64,000 bases of DNA. Source: Amoebidium appalachense. Its lineage: Eukaryota > Ichthyosporea. Below, in pieces: positions 30,501-43,191 of this stretch. Position 1 is the stretch's first letter, and each line of letters begins with the position of its first letter. The notes beneath the pieces are model-generated. The model made no database searches and was not told the DNA's origin. It was given only the letters and a program-made list of their open reading frames with translations. Location of the stretch: assembly GCA_963693365.1 (NCBI GenBank), contig CAVNZM010000003.1:3782001-3846000 (forward strand). The letters run 5' to 3'. The position numbers and the translations under genes were made by a program.

Positions 30501-31491
30501 GGAGATGCTCTAGACCTAAGGCATGCACACGCAAGCTCCCTTCTACCCCCTCCCCCCTTCCCCCCACCCCCCCCCCCCCCCCCCTCTCTCCCTTCTTCCC
30601 CTATGCCCACGACCCTTCCTTTTTCATCACGCCTACTTCCCCGCAGTCGTGTTTCCGGACCCCCACCCTATGCTATGGACCACGATCACCCTCCGGCCTA
30701 CCGTACAGCCTGCAGCGCCGCTCGAAGACGCCCTAATGAGCTAATGCTCAGGGAGTGTGTATTATCACTTCTAGATAGAGTTTATTCATGATTTACGTAC
30801 ATTTATTTGACGGGTTCGAACATGGGCAACACATACTTGCACACCGTACACCGTTGAAAACACACAACACTCAGGAGCATGCATGCCTGCTCTTCAAGTT
30901 CAACTCTCGAACAGGACGCACCTTGCACCACAGCTGTACAGGCGGCTTGCCGGTGGGGCCGTGACATCATCGACCGAAGGGCCTTCCATAAATGGCTATT
31001 CTGCTCACTATCAGATGGCGGGACGTATTTTGATTGGTGAGCCGTTGCTGCTCAGTCCGCATTTTTTTTTGCTCTGCGACACGTGCCACATGACAATGTT
31101 TCACTGAACACAAGTTTATCATCAAACATTCGGCCAAAGGAGCATTTCCTAGAAGGTGAGGAGCGGAAAAATACGCCTGTAGTGTCTGTAAAGGGTTACT
31201 GTTGTACGTTGATGGTCTTGTAATTTATTGCGTAGGTTGTGTGACTCCTTCCCCCCCCCCCCCCCTTTCCCGTTTACCCCTCCCCCCCCCCCCCCCCCTC
31301 CCCTCCCCCAACCCCTTTCACCCCCCTCCCCCCCCCCCCTCCCCCCCCCCCCCCCCGCCCCTCCCCCCCGCCTCTCTTCCCCGTCACTCCCCCCTTCGAC
31401 ATTCCCCCACCTTCATCTTCCCCATCTCTCCCCCCCTCCCCCTCCCCCTTATCTAACATTCGTACTGATATCCCACCTCACATTTAGAACC

Positions 31492-33107
31492 ATGGCTTCC
31501 CGTGTGTCTGTCGGTCTTATCGGCCCCGGCTTGGTGGGCGGTGCTCTTTTGGAGCAGCTGGTGGCCCACCAGGTGAAACATGGCGAGAAATCGCTCGTGC
31601 GCGTGGCCGGCATCATCAACTCGAAGCAGATGCTTCTTCTTGGAAAGGTGTGTGCGTGACCAGGGCTCCCCCCTCTTCCCCACCTGCCGCCTGTGTGTTC
31701 TTGTGTTCTTTTAGCTGTCGTTATGTGCCAGTCTCCCCACCCCCCCCCCCCCTTCCTCCCCCTCACCTTCCTTCCCTTGGCCTCCTTCCTCAAAACCCCC
31801 CTCCCTCCCCCCCCCCTTCCCCCCCCCCCCCCCCTCCCCCCCCCCTCCTTGTATGACCCGATATATTTTACTGAAGCTGCTTGAATCCTTGTTCCGGTGT
31901 TTTAGGTTTCCGCAGATGCTCTACATGGAGTTTTGTATTGTATGCCGTCTGAACACCTACTCGATTACTCCTTCTATTGATCTGCCCGTCGCCTCCTTGC
32001 GCCGCCGCCTCACCCCCTCCAATATCACTGGGCTATGATGCAACACAGGGTCGTCTCGGATACCACATCTTTAGGAACAGCCAGTTCACTCTCAAGCTTG
32101 GATCAGTGCCAATAATTCCAAGGAGAACATTCTAGCGAACTATCATAAGCCGGTGACGCCCTATACGCTTGGACTTTCGTGTTGCTTCGGTCAAAATCAG
32201 GTAACTAGGAGAGCGCATGGGAGGAGAGCCACCACCCCCTGAGAACATCACCAGCTGCTTGCATGCATACAGTACAAACATCCAGCTCACTTCTTGCAAA
32301 AATTACTGTCTGCACGCCGCAGGACTCGTGGGAGCAGGAGGTGTCCAAGTGGGGCCAGGCGGGCTGTGCCCAGGCCGATATGTCAGCATTTATCGACCAC
32401 CTTGCTGCACAGGTGTGTACTGTGGGCATGAAACACCCTCCTCTCACTGTGTGCATGAAACCCCTTTTCTATTTATAACCCTCCTCACGTGTACCAACAC
32501 AACACCCTCCACCCTTACTCTTTGTGTGTCCTCTTCCAGTTCACAAGTGGTTGCCCCCCCACCTCCCCCCCCTTCCCCTCGCCCCTCCCGTCTCACCTCA
32601 CCCCACCCCTGCCCCACCTCTCGCCCCACCCACCTACCCCACAGCACACACCACCAACACACACGTGTTTTCGTTCCTACTCCCCCCCCCCCCTCCCCCC
32701 CCCTTCCTTCCACCACTTCCACCCGACCCACCCAATTACATCCCTATACGCACCCCTATGCACATGTCTTCCCTGCTGCGGCGCCCCTCGTCTAATGTGT
32801 GGCCGTGCTGGAAAACGCAGCAAAACAACACATGCACACGAGGGGCTTCCACCGTTTCCAAAAACATAGACCGTGTAAACCAGCTTGACATGTGCACACG
32901 CACATTCATCGATGACCCTCCTCCCTCTATGCGCACTTACACCCACATATTCCCTCACCTTTCAGACATGCACGCACGCACGCACATACATCCACACACA
33001 CACGAACACACACAATCATAGGCATGCACACACACACAGAATCACGCCCCCCCACAAACAAACACACCTACGTACACCGACTCCCTTCTTTCTCCCCCCC
33101 CACACAG

Positions 33108-33139
<32 letters not shown>

Positions 33140-33376
33140 CCACACAAGTATACTCCCATCCGACCGACACACACACACACACACAAGTATTCTCCCGTCC
33201 CACTGACACACGTGCGCGCGCACACACACCCGTACACACGTACACACGTACACACACACAGCCACACGGCATTGTAGTCGACTGCACCTCCAACGAGTCT
33301 GTAGCCAACAGCTACCCCTCGTGGATGCAAAAGGGTCTTCACATCGTCACCCCAAACAAGAAGGTTAGAACCCCTT

Positions 33377-33408
<32 letters not shown>

Positions 33409-34659
33409 CCTCTCTTCCCCCCGCCCGCCCGTCATGTGTTCTATTTGTGGTTTGCGTCATGAATGTGCACCCCGTACTCTATGATCTATTCTAACCCTCC
33501 TGTTGTCTCCTCCATATTACAACCCTCTACACAGTGGCCATCTACAATTATAGGGTCCCGCAACGGACGCCAGCCGCCTAATTAGACTTCGGCACAAATC
33601 TCCAGATTGCATAAAATTAAAAAGCTCATTAAAGCATGAATATTGGTGCGCGATTGGCCAACAAACGATCGTTTGAATAAATCAATTAGGACTGAGATGT
33701 AGTAGATTTCCGAATTGTTTTTGCTTTGTACCGGAAAACAAGTATAGCTATTGTTATTATCAACCCTCTAAAGCTTGCTCACGAAAGGTTTCATTATACA
33801 GTACTTTAGCTTAATCATTAATTACGTAAAGATGCATATAAGAATATAATAATATCTTAGATACGAATGTAGCTAAAAAGAAAAAGAAAAATAGCTCTTG
33901 GGTAATTGAAGCGGCGCCGCAGCTCAGGGTTCCGCGAGGTGATCCGATTCGAACCCTGATCTACGGGATCTGAAGCTTGCGTGACTTGGAGTGGCAAGAG
34001 ACAACCAAAAGCAACCGTTAGGTTGTAAGTAGGGTTACTCAAAGCTTATAGACAAACACACCACTCTGGTTGGTGCATTATAACTGACATTTTTAGCAAT
34101 TTAGTAGACTGCAATCCCTGTTTAAAATTTCTGCAGAAAGGAGAGCGAGCGAGATTTTTTTCTTCTGAGCTCGCAATGCTATAGCAAAACATGATCAATC
34201 TGATCATAAGACCTATAGCTAGAATTAATCAAAAAACAAGAAAAAATAGTAAAAGCATATAGAGTACCTCAATATTTGTAGTTTACTTTGAAGTATAATG
34301 TTTGTTAGTTATTTTTTTGGGTTTCTTGAAATCCTTGTTTGCGGTTTTTAATGCCTCACGTGTTTTCGGTAGTACCAGATCTAGTACTGTTTATTAGAGG
34401 CAGCTGTCAGCTGATCTGATCAAACATTTTGCACCAGTCTCCGCCATGGCGGATCTGATTGGACAGCTTACGTCACTGTGCTAACGCATACATCACCCCC
34501 CCCCCTCCCCTCCTCCTCCTCCCCCCGGTACTGTGGATGACTTGGGGGTCCCCTCAGCATGGGCTTTGCTTGTTTTGTGCTTTACACTCTACAATGTGTT
34601 GTCCGTCATGAATGGTACTTCGTACTCTGCAACACATTGTAAACCTCCCTCCCTCTCCC

Positions 34660-34693
<34 letters not shown>

Positions 34694-34939
34694 TGTTGCA
34701 TACTTGAATGTTTGCCTTGGCATGTGTCCTGCACCATGCTTCTCATCGTGTATGCGTACTTCGTACTGTTTCGATTTCAAACCCCCCTTCCCCCACCCCC
34801 ACCCGCCCGCCCCCTTCACTTGAGCCTTTAGAATGGGCTATACTTATGATGCCTAGTCTTTTGTGCATGCACTCTTTTGCTAGGTGTGCATTGTGTTGTT
34901 CCGTCGTGGCTGTCTACTTCGTACTCTGTAACACCCACT

Positions 34940-34974
<35 letters not shown>

Positions 34975-35201
34975 CTCTTTCCCTTCCAACCCAGCTGAGA
35001 ACCCTTCCCCAATCCCCGGCCCCTTGCTCCCTCCTTCACCCCCATGTCCTCCCCCCCCCCCCCCCCCCCTCCCCCCCCCCTCTCCCCCCTTTCTTTGCAT
35101 GTCAACAAAATAGCTCCACTCTTCTCTTAGAGTTTCATGTCTGCTGTTCCCCTCGGTTCGAACTCTTCCAACGGGAAGAACCGGAGGAGGGGGTGGGGGT
35201 G

Positions 35202-35237
<36 letters not shown>

Positions 35238-35322
35238 GGGGGGGATTCCAGGGTGAATAATGTATCAAGCAAATGTTTCCCATCGTACTTTATATGCCCA
35301 TTCTCCTAGATGAGCCGTGCCT

Positions 35323-35360
<38 letters not shown>

Positions 35361-35655
35361 CCAGCTTCCTTTTTGACGCATTCAAATCCCCCCCCCCCCC
35401 CCCCCCGTCCAACTTTCTCCCCACGCATGGTCCACGTAACTAACCTCTGGAGTTTCTCTTCAATGTTTCCACATTGAAAGTGGTTATATCTAGAGTAGTA
35501 TATCCCAATTTCCTAACCTTTGCAAACTTTGCAGGGATTTTCCGGCGATCTGAAGCTGTTCCGTGAGATCATGGCTCTGAATGCCTCCAAGAAGGCATTT
35601 GCCTACCACGAGGCTACCGTGGGAGCTGGCCTGGTATGAAACCTTCACCCTCCCC

Positions 35656-35710
<55 letters not shown>

Positions 35711-35747
35711 TGTGTGTGTGTGTGTGTGTGTGTGTGAGAAAGAGAGA

Positions 35748-35782
<35 letters not shown>

Positions 35783-36170
35783 GAGAGAGAGAGAGAGAGA
35801 GACCAACACATACACATACACACATTCACTCACACGTTCACACACACACACAGAGAGAGAGATAGAGAGAGGAGAGAGAGAACTATTATTCCTGTGGTGG
35901 TTACTAAGGGGAGAAGGTGGTTACTGAGGAAGAGGGGGTAAAGGCTGGGTGGGTGGGAGGAGGGCAAGGCGGAGAGTTTCAGTATTCCGAAATGCAGCCC
36001 CGGAGATAACACACACAACCCACACAAAGACAGACACACCCGCAAGCACCATGCTCCTTGTGGTGTGCACGTCTTTGTATTGCGCAGTGTGCAGCACTGC
36101 CTAACAACCCCCCCCCCCCCCCCCCCCCCCCCTTACCCTCGACATGCACACACACACACATACACGCACG

Positions 36171-36213
<43 letters not shown>

Positions 36214-36902
36214 CCCGTCATCAGCACCCTCAACAGTCTTGTGAGGACTGGTGACGAGATTGTGCGTATCGAGGGCATCTTTTCCGGTGCGTACCTGCTC
36301 TGTAATTGGTTAAAGGTCATGCCGCTCTATGCCTTTCTGTGATTTCTGGGATGTTGTTACGCAACAATCACACCAACGTTTGCAGAATATTAAATTACCT
36401 TTAAGCAACCATTATAATCACGCCCTCTGGTGGTTTAGGCTCTTTGCAGCTCCACCAACCATACCACTATTTTATATTTTACATCATCAATCAACAGTCA
36501 CATTCTATTTTTCATATCCCACCAATCCCACCAATAACACACCTACTATTGTATTTTTACACCACCATATCACCACTCCCAGGCACAGTTTTATCCCCCA
36601 TTATTTCCAAATTTTAACACCACCAATACCGTTATCACGTCTATCCCTCTAAGCGTTTCTCTAGATCAGATGTTTATGACAAATCCACCAATGACGCAAC
36701 TATTTAAAAATCTAACGCCACCAATCACCAGGCACCATGTCTTTCCTCTTCAACTCGTTCTCCAGCCCATCGGGTGCCTCCCCCCTCCCCTTCAGTCAGT
36801 GGGTTCAGACTGCAAAGGCAAACGGCTACACTGAGCCCGACCCACGCGATGACTTGAACGGCATGGATGTGGCTAGAAAGGTGTGTGTGTGTGTGTGGAT
36901 GT

Positions 36903-36935
<33 letters not shown>

Positions 36936-36962
36936 TGGGTGTGGGGGGGGGGGGGGGGATGG

Positions 36963-36993
<31 letters not shown>

Positions 36994-37259
36994 GGGGGTG
37001 TGCGGGTGGGGGCGGGGATGGGCGGGTGGTGGGTGAGTGGGTAGGTGTTTTTTTGTGTTTGTGTGTGTGTGTGGGGGGGGGGGGGGGGGGAGATAGGGGG
37101 GCATAAGTGTGGTGGGGGGTGGGTGGGTTGGTGGGTGTGTTTTCCATGATGTGGATGGGTGAAGGATGGGGGGGGGGGGGATGGTTATGTGTGTGTGTGT
37201 GTGTTTGTGTGTGCCGTGCATGTATATATCTATGTGTGCGGGTGCGGGTGCGTGTCGCG

Positions 37260-37313
<54 letters not shown>

Positions 37314-37576
37314 CCGTGCATGCAAGTGGATGTCTGTGCTTGCCCTTCCCTTTTATATGTGCACGTTTATGAAAAACTACCTGAACGAAAGATCACTGTG
37401 GTTCTTTTTTCTTGCCTTTCTTTGGGGTTTCTTTTTTTACACCTTGTGAATGGGGAAGAGTTTGAGGTCGTGCAGTTGACTGTGGCTGTACAAGGGATGG
37501 GTTTGGGGAGGTGGTGGTGGTGGTGGGGGGGGCATTATTGGCGATGTGTGGTTTCGGTGGTGGCGGTTGTTGGTAG

Positions 37577-37607
<31 letters not shown>

Positions 37608-37914
37608 ATTTTTAGTTATTTTTATTTATTTATTTATTTATTTTTGTGTGTGTGGGGGGGGGGGGGGGGGGGGGGGGGGGCGGAGGGGGGGAGATTATGC
37701 AAATAGTTTTGCTACTTGTTTTTCATTGCAATTTTTCCTATTCCGATCTCTATCTTTTGAGGCATTCATCCATGCCACATTTATGGTTATGCATGCACAC
37801 ATCTCATTGGCTGTTGCTAGGTGGTGATTCTTGGCCGTGTCAGTGGTCTTGACTTGACTCTGGACACCCTCAAAGTCCAAAACGTCGTCCCCGAGCCTCT
37901 GCAGGTCCGTCCCC

Positions 37915-37950
<36 letters not shown>

Positions 37951-39244
37951 TCCCCACCCCAAACACACGAGCGTGCCCGTGCATGCGCACACATGCATGC
38001 ACCCACACGCGTGGGCGGCGACTGGGCGCGCGCACGCACACACACACAAACACGCACACACACACAAACACACACAACACAAATTAACACCACAAACTTC
38101 ACCCTCACTGTTCTCAGCCTTCTACCAAGCCCATTTTTCGTCCTTTCCCGCTCCAATTTTTGAACGCAAAATTTTTATTTCCAGGATGATATTTTGTATA
38201 TGTGTTGCCTATCTAACGCTTGGTATTTTCCATCCCAAAGATGGGGCCACAGCCACAGCCGATGAGTTCATGCAGATAGAAAATGTGTGATTTGTGCTGT
38301 GACTATCTCACACTTGGTAGATTCTTTGTCAATACGGTGCCATATCATCCACTACATGTAATTTTCAAACCTCGATTCGCGTAATATGTTTCGCAATATC
38401 TCACGCTTGGTAAATCTTCGCCACTACCAAGTCATATCCTCTACAGCAAAATAGAATTTCCATGATGAAATTTGCGTAATTTGTATCGCAATATCTCATC
38501 CTTGGTATATCCCACATATCAGGCCGTTGCCACAGCCGACGAGTTCATGCAGCGCCTGCCCGAGTTTGACGACTACTTTGCTAAGTTGAACGCTGACGCA
38601 GCGGCACGGGGGGAGGTATGTGCACACAGTGGCCGGATACATGTTCAATTTAATTTATTCAGGATGTCTATATTTTTGAAGGACAATTTGGGGTTTATAT
38701 AGTTTGGCGTACAGTATCGTAAATGCACACAGTGACGGGGTATAAATATGCTTGTAATATAAATGTGATGGTGCATGGTCCCCCCCCCCCCCCCCCCCCC
38801 CTGCTTATGACGCATACTGTGCGCATGGCTGATGATGTTGCATACTTGAATGTTTGCCTTTGCATGTGTCCTGCACCATGCTTCTCATCGTGTATGCGTA
38901 CTTCGTACCGTGTTCCGCATTCAACCCCCCTCCCCCCCCCCCTGGGTGGCCCGCCCGCCCGCCCGCCCGCCCGCCTATTTTTCCCTCCGGGCCTTACCTG
39001 CTTGAGTTGTTTGTGTTTGGCGAATATGGCGTCCTGCTTCTGTTACCTGCCTCCAACCCCCCCCCCCCCCCCCCTCCCCCCCCCCCCACCACCACCACCA
39101 CCACCCACTTCTTCAAAACACACACACACCCCAACCCCAACCCCCCAACCCCCCTCCCTTCCCTTTTTTTTTCCCCTTGTTTTTTTTCCTCATAGTTTGT
39201 AATGTGTTGCCGGTCGTGAAAGTGTACTCTGTAACAGTCCAACC

Positions 39245-39285
<41 letters not shown>

Positions 39286-39438
39286 CGCTCCGCTCCGCTC
39301 CCCGTTTTGACCTCTCATTCATGTGTGATTGTGTATCTGCGGGTGAACTTGTTTCTGTGCTTACATTTCCTCCTTTCAGGTCCTCCGCTATGTGGGCGTT
39401 GTGGATGGCGCAGGCGTATCGGCAGCCGAGCTCCGAAG

Positions 39439-39504
<66 letters not shown>

Positions 39505-39676
39505 CTGATACAAACACCGGCACATGCACACACACACACACACACACACACAGATACACACACACATCGGCACACACACACCTGCACACACACACACACA
39601 TAAACACACACCTACACGTACTTACTTCCATCCTTTTTTTTGGTTTTCTGTTTTCTTTGTATTCTCCTTGCTGTGC

Positions 39677-39718
<42 letters not shown>

Positions 39719-40093
39719 AAGAAAAAAAAAAAGAAAAAAAAAAAAAAGAAGAAAAAAAATAGACAGGGAGTATCTGAGCTGGTTTTGCATGCTTAGAGGA
39801 GTTTCTTTTAGGCGTATTTATGGGCCCTTTCGGGTCGGGCCAAAATGCTGTTTGGTGCGGATCTAGCCAATCACAAAGTGTAGATTGCTTCAGTTCTGCC
39901 CTTACCCGGATTCCTATAAGAAAGAAAACTCCCTTTAGTATATGGGTTGCATCTCGAGTACTGTATATGACTTGGCTCCGTCCTGAGAATGGGTCCTGCT
40001 AATGGCGCATACTCTCCATGTATGCTTTGCAATCTGCATTGTCTTGTTCGTTGTGAATTGATATACTTCTTTCTCTATAGCACATTTTAACGC

Positions 40094-40135
<42 letters not shown>

Positions 40136-40212
40136 CCCCTCCCCCTCTCTCAAAGACAAACACACACACACACACGCGCGCGCGCACACACACACACACC
40201 ACGCACACACAC

Positions 40213-40259
<47 letters not shown>

Positions 40260-40291
40260 CACACACACACACCCCACACACACACGCACCT

Positions 40292-40327
<36 letters not shown>

Positions 40328-40634
40328 TCCTTCCCCCCCACCCCCACCCCACCCCCTCCCCCCGCCCCCCCTCCCCATTAAAAAAAAAAAACACACACAC
40401 ACACACCAACAAACAAATAAACAAACAAACACATCAACAAAAAAAAACCAAAACACATACAGCTACCCATACAGCCACCCGTTTGCCAGCCTCAAGGGGT
40501 CTGACAACATCATTGCCTTCACCACAAAGCGTTACCCCAACCCCCTCATCGTCCAGGGGGCGGGCGCAGGCGCCCAGGTTACGGCAGCGGGTATTTTCAG
40601 CGATATCCTGACGATCGCCGATCGCGTCTTGTAA
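31492..40634 (+). CDS. Homoserine dehydrogenase (monofunctional, Hom6 type)
   Basis: Reduces aspartate semialdehyde to homoserine with NAD(P)H, the branch point to threonine and methionine. Exons 31492-31647, 32323-32412, 33262-33363, 35535-35633, 36214-36286, 36732-36880, 37821-37904, 38523-38615, 39380-39438, 40463-40634; all phases agree, giving 358 residues against 359 for yeast Hom6. The N-terminal Rossmann loop is GPGLVG (11-16). TPNKK (112-116) carries the catalytic/cofactor lysine region, HEATVGAGLP lies at 141-150, and the substrate-binding signature YTEPDPRDDLNGMDVARK is at 206-223. The C-terminus SHPFASLKGSDN...QGAGAGAQVTAAG is typical. There is no aspartokinase or ACT domain, so it is neither the plant/bacterial bifunctional enzyme nor an ACT-regulated one. 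Several splice sites sit in microsatellites, and exon 8 has a decayed copy upstream. Confidence 0.96.
33530..34500. other. AT-rich, simple-repeat-free block inside homoserine dehydrogenase intron 3
   Basis: About 950 bp of AT-rich unique sequence, sharply different from the G/C tracts on both sides and flanked by DR1 copies. It includes a tRNA-B-box-like GGTTCGAATC (minus strand, near 33950). No coding frame of note. It may be an inserted element. Confidence 0.5.
34545..34945 (+). repeat. Three successive DR1 3'-end copies in homoserine dehydrogenase intron 3
   Basis: Copies at about 34545-34660, 34685-34790 and 34800-34945 each run through GGGCTTTGCTT or an equivalent block, then TACTTCGTACTCTG or TACTTCGTACTG, into a poly-C tract. 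A further truncated copy lies at 33432-33510. All lie on the plus strand, the same as the host gene. Confidence 0.8.
38165..38560 (+). repeat. Four-unit tandem repeat (about 94 bp) ending inside homoserine dehydrogenase exon 8
   Basis: The marker CTTGGTA occurs at 38219, 38313, 38406 and 38501, spacing 94, 93 and 95. The first unit ends in GCCACAGCCGATGAGTTCAT, a copy of the start of exon 8 at 38529. The copy runs into stop codons within about 30 bases. Confidence 0.9.
38795..40100 (+). repeat. DR1 copies in homoserine dehydrogenase introns 8 and 9
   Basis: Copies at 38795-38940 (ending GTGTTCCGCATTCAA then poly-C), 39180-39284 (short 3' end, then about 37 C) and 39970-40131 (ending AGCACATTTTAACGCT then poly-C). 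All are on the plus strand. Exon 9 (39380-39438) lies between the second and third copies. Confidence 0.8.
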
Positions 40635-41732
40635 ATTTGTAATCAGAAAAAAGGAATTTATGCTAGTGCATATAGGAATACATAATGTGTATGTGGTGTG
40701 TTAATTGTGTCTTATAGCGCAAGTTGGCGAAATTGGGAAATTTGGGATGGTGTGCCTTCTTGGTGTGCCGTCTTGGTGCCACCGTATATATGGTGGAGGA
40801 AAACAGATTGTGACTGAAAATCTGTTTTCTTTATGTTTTTATGTTCGCACCCCCGATGAATGGCCTGAGACTGATGGCCCTTGAGTTGAATTTCAGCTTT
40901 GTGTTAATCGTCGTTTCGCTTGGCTAGCCCATGCTGGATAACGAATAAGTGTACACTGTGGTGTATTGCTGTCTAATAAAACCGAGAAGTCAAACTGAAG
41001 ATTGGACTGATGGAATTGTAAATTTCAAACAAGAGAACCGGTTGTAGTGCACAAATGGCAGCGAATCTGCAGCGCTAGCTGCAAAGAGAGTCAGAGAGGT
41101 AGCCTGGGGTGTTGGGGGAGGGGGGAGTGAGTGAGTGAGAGAAGAGAGAAGGGGGGGGGGGGAAGAGGAAGAAAAATGTAACAAGAGAGAGAGAGAGAGG
41201 GGGGGGGGGGGGGGGGCGCGAGGAGGAGAAAGAGTCAGACCACACGACGCGCGCGCACACACACATGTACACGTTGTATACCCACGCATTCATTGCCGAG
41301 CTCGAGCTCATTCCTCTACATGTGCACTGAATTGGGCATCAAGTAACACTGGCAACACTCCCCTCGTGACATGTTCTCTATCTGAGTGAAGTCATCGATA
41401 TCTCAGCTGACGTGCACGTCGCAACTGTGCATTCGAATTCCAGCGGCATTGCGAACAAGTGCAAAGCGCCACTGGCCGACTCATACGGTGCCATCGGAAT
41501 ATTAGAAATGGGGCTGCATTTATTCTGATATGTACATGGGGGGGTTTACGCTGTTTACTCGAGGCAAAGAGAACCAGTCTCAGGTATGGGGGGGTTTTGC
41601 TCGGAATATCCCCTCAGCGGTATATCATGATCACGTACATAGATGTCGGGTGGTGACTATATATCAGGGTTTACTTTCTCTACGAGACACCATAAAGACT
41701 ACAAGGAGAAATCAATTTAGTTGGGGTTCCCC

Positions 41733-41772
<40 letters not shown>

Positions 41773-41816
41773 ATTTTTTTAAAGGGGCTCCCCTTGGGAC
41801 ACTCGGTATCAGCTGG

Positions 41817-41855
<39 letters not shown>

Positions 41856-42269
41856 TCACGGTGTGTGTGTGTTTGTGTGTGTGTGTGCGCTATAATTTTG
41901 TAGTGATGTGTTTCTCAAGCCAATCAATACATCTAATAAACAGGTCGTAGTTACGCGTGTTTAGTATAAAATCAAGGATGTTGTAATTTACAGGTAGGCT
42001 ATCTTTCTGGGTGTCTGTTGTGAATGTGACGTGTGTGTGTTGCGGTATTATGTGGTCTATCAAACTACATTTGGCATACATTATATATATAAGCACCCAC
42101 TTCGTCAGGGGGAAAGGGGGGAAATATTATTAATCCACGATGATGAAAAAGTAAAAAATTCAGATGCAAAAACCATAATGAGTAAACTTCTTCGGTGCAT
42201 CAGCTGACGGGGACGCACAAAGCCTCTGAGCTCGAGATAGAGAGAGAGAGGGAGAGGGGGGGGGGGGGG

Positions 42270-42535
42270 GGGTTTTGAATGCGTCAAAAAGTACGAAGTA
42301 CACAAGAACAAACGGATAACACGATGCAGAATGCAAGCCATACATAAAGAGTATGCATAATAAGCAGAGCCCATCCTCAGGGGGGGCCCACGTCATCCAC
42401 AGTACCCGAGTTTCGACCTATTCCCCTCGTTAACGAAACCCAACTCAGATACTGTTTCACTTGAACATGAGTAGGTCACCCGTCTTGATCAGAGACGAGC
42501 AGGGTTGCTTATGCAGGCAAGGGCAGTGGGAAAGG
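42270..42535 (-). repeat. Near full-length DR1 element in the intergenic space after homoserine dehydrogenase
   Basis: Poly-G (minus strand poly-C) is followed by TTTTGAATGCGTCAAAAAG, GTACGAAGTACACAAGAAC, AAGCAGAGCCCATCCTCAGG, GAGTTTCGACC and, at the far end, CACCCGTCTTGATCAGAGAC with GAGCAGGGTTGCTTATGC. It matches the 10820-11100 copy over its whole length, which defines both ends of the family. Confidence 0.85.
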
Positions 42536-42625
42536 CCGGGGGTTAAAGTTGCAGCAGTAAGCAGAAGCAAGAAAAATATAGATAGGAACTCAGGAGACGG
42601 GGCTTCTAGGAACTGGGGGGGGGGG

Positions 42626-42667
<42 letters not shown>

Positions 42668-42996
42668 GGGAGGGAGGGAGGGAGGGGGAGAGAGAGAGAG
42701 AGACAGAGAGAGACCAGCAACTTCATCGGATATCCGGTACACTCCATCAACATCCAGAATCTCATATATACACTAAGCTAATGGAAATGTTCAGTAAATG
42801 TGTGCCAGTATCTGTAACCATTAAACCGTTGATGATATCTGCCCATGCCTTTTGAAGGCAATCCTTCGGCGTAATTTAAGTTTTCAACACACTCACTCCC
42901 TATACTACTTTTTATTGATCTCTTTCAATAATTACATATACGTTGCTTCCACCCAGGGCCAACACCATAGTACATATGTAGAAAACGACGCTACGC

Positions 42997-42998
<2 letters not shown>

Positions 42999-43086
<88 letters not shown>
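42999..43086 (+). repeat. (GT)n tract
   Basis: About 44 GT units, 105 bp beyond the stop codon of paralogue A. Confidence 0.95.
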
Positions 43087-43088
<2 letters not shown>

Positions 43089-43191
43089 ATATTTGCCTGT
43101 TTGTTATTTTTTTTTTTTTACTACATAGTAAGTACTATCACCATCATTGTTATTTTAGCGGCCCCGATTATATAATTATACCTAATTCCTT

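Larger units (their letters stand above)
28049..31491. other. Intergenic region before homoserine dehydrogenase
   Basis: 28150-29650 is unique, moderately AT-rich and free of long frames. 29690-30500 is the CA direct repeat and purine block, and 31240-31450 is C-rich. A short frame at 30603-30791 has two PPxY-like motifs but no partner exons, so it is not called. Confidence 0.6.
40635..43191. other. Convergent intergenic region, homoserine dehydrogenase / paralogue A
   Basis: Contains a GA/G-rich block (41125-41215), a poly-T run (41733-41771), (GT)n at 41818-41854, the DR1 element at 42270-42535 and (GT)n at 42999-43086. No gene seen. Confidence 0.65.

Noticed and set aside
30603-30791. Short frame with two PPxY-like motifs and an acceptor-like site upstream
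   Set aside because: No upstream exon or family match could be found; the length is within chance.
33900-34030. tRNA-like sequence on the minus strand with GGTTCGAATC
   Set aside because: The bases around the loop do not pair as a T-arm, and no acceptor stem or anticodon arm could be drawn.
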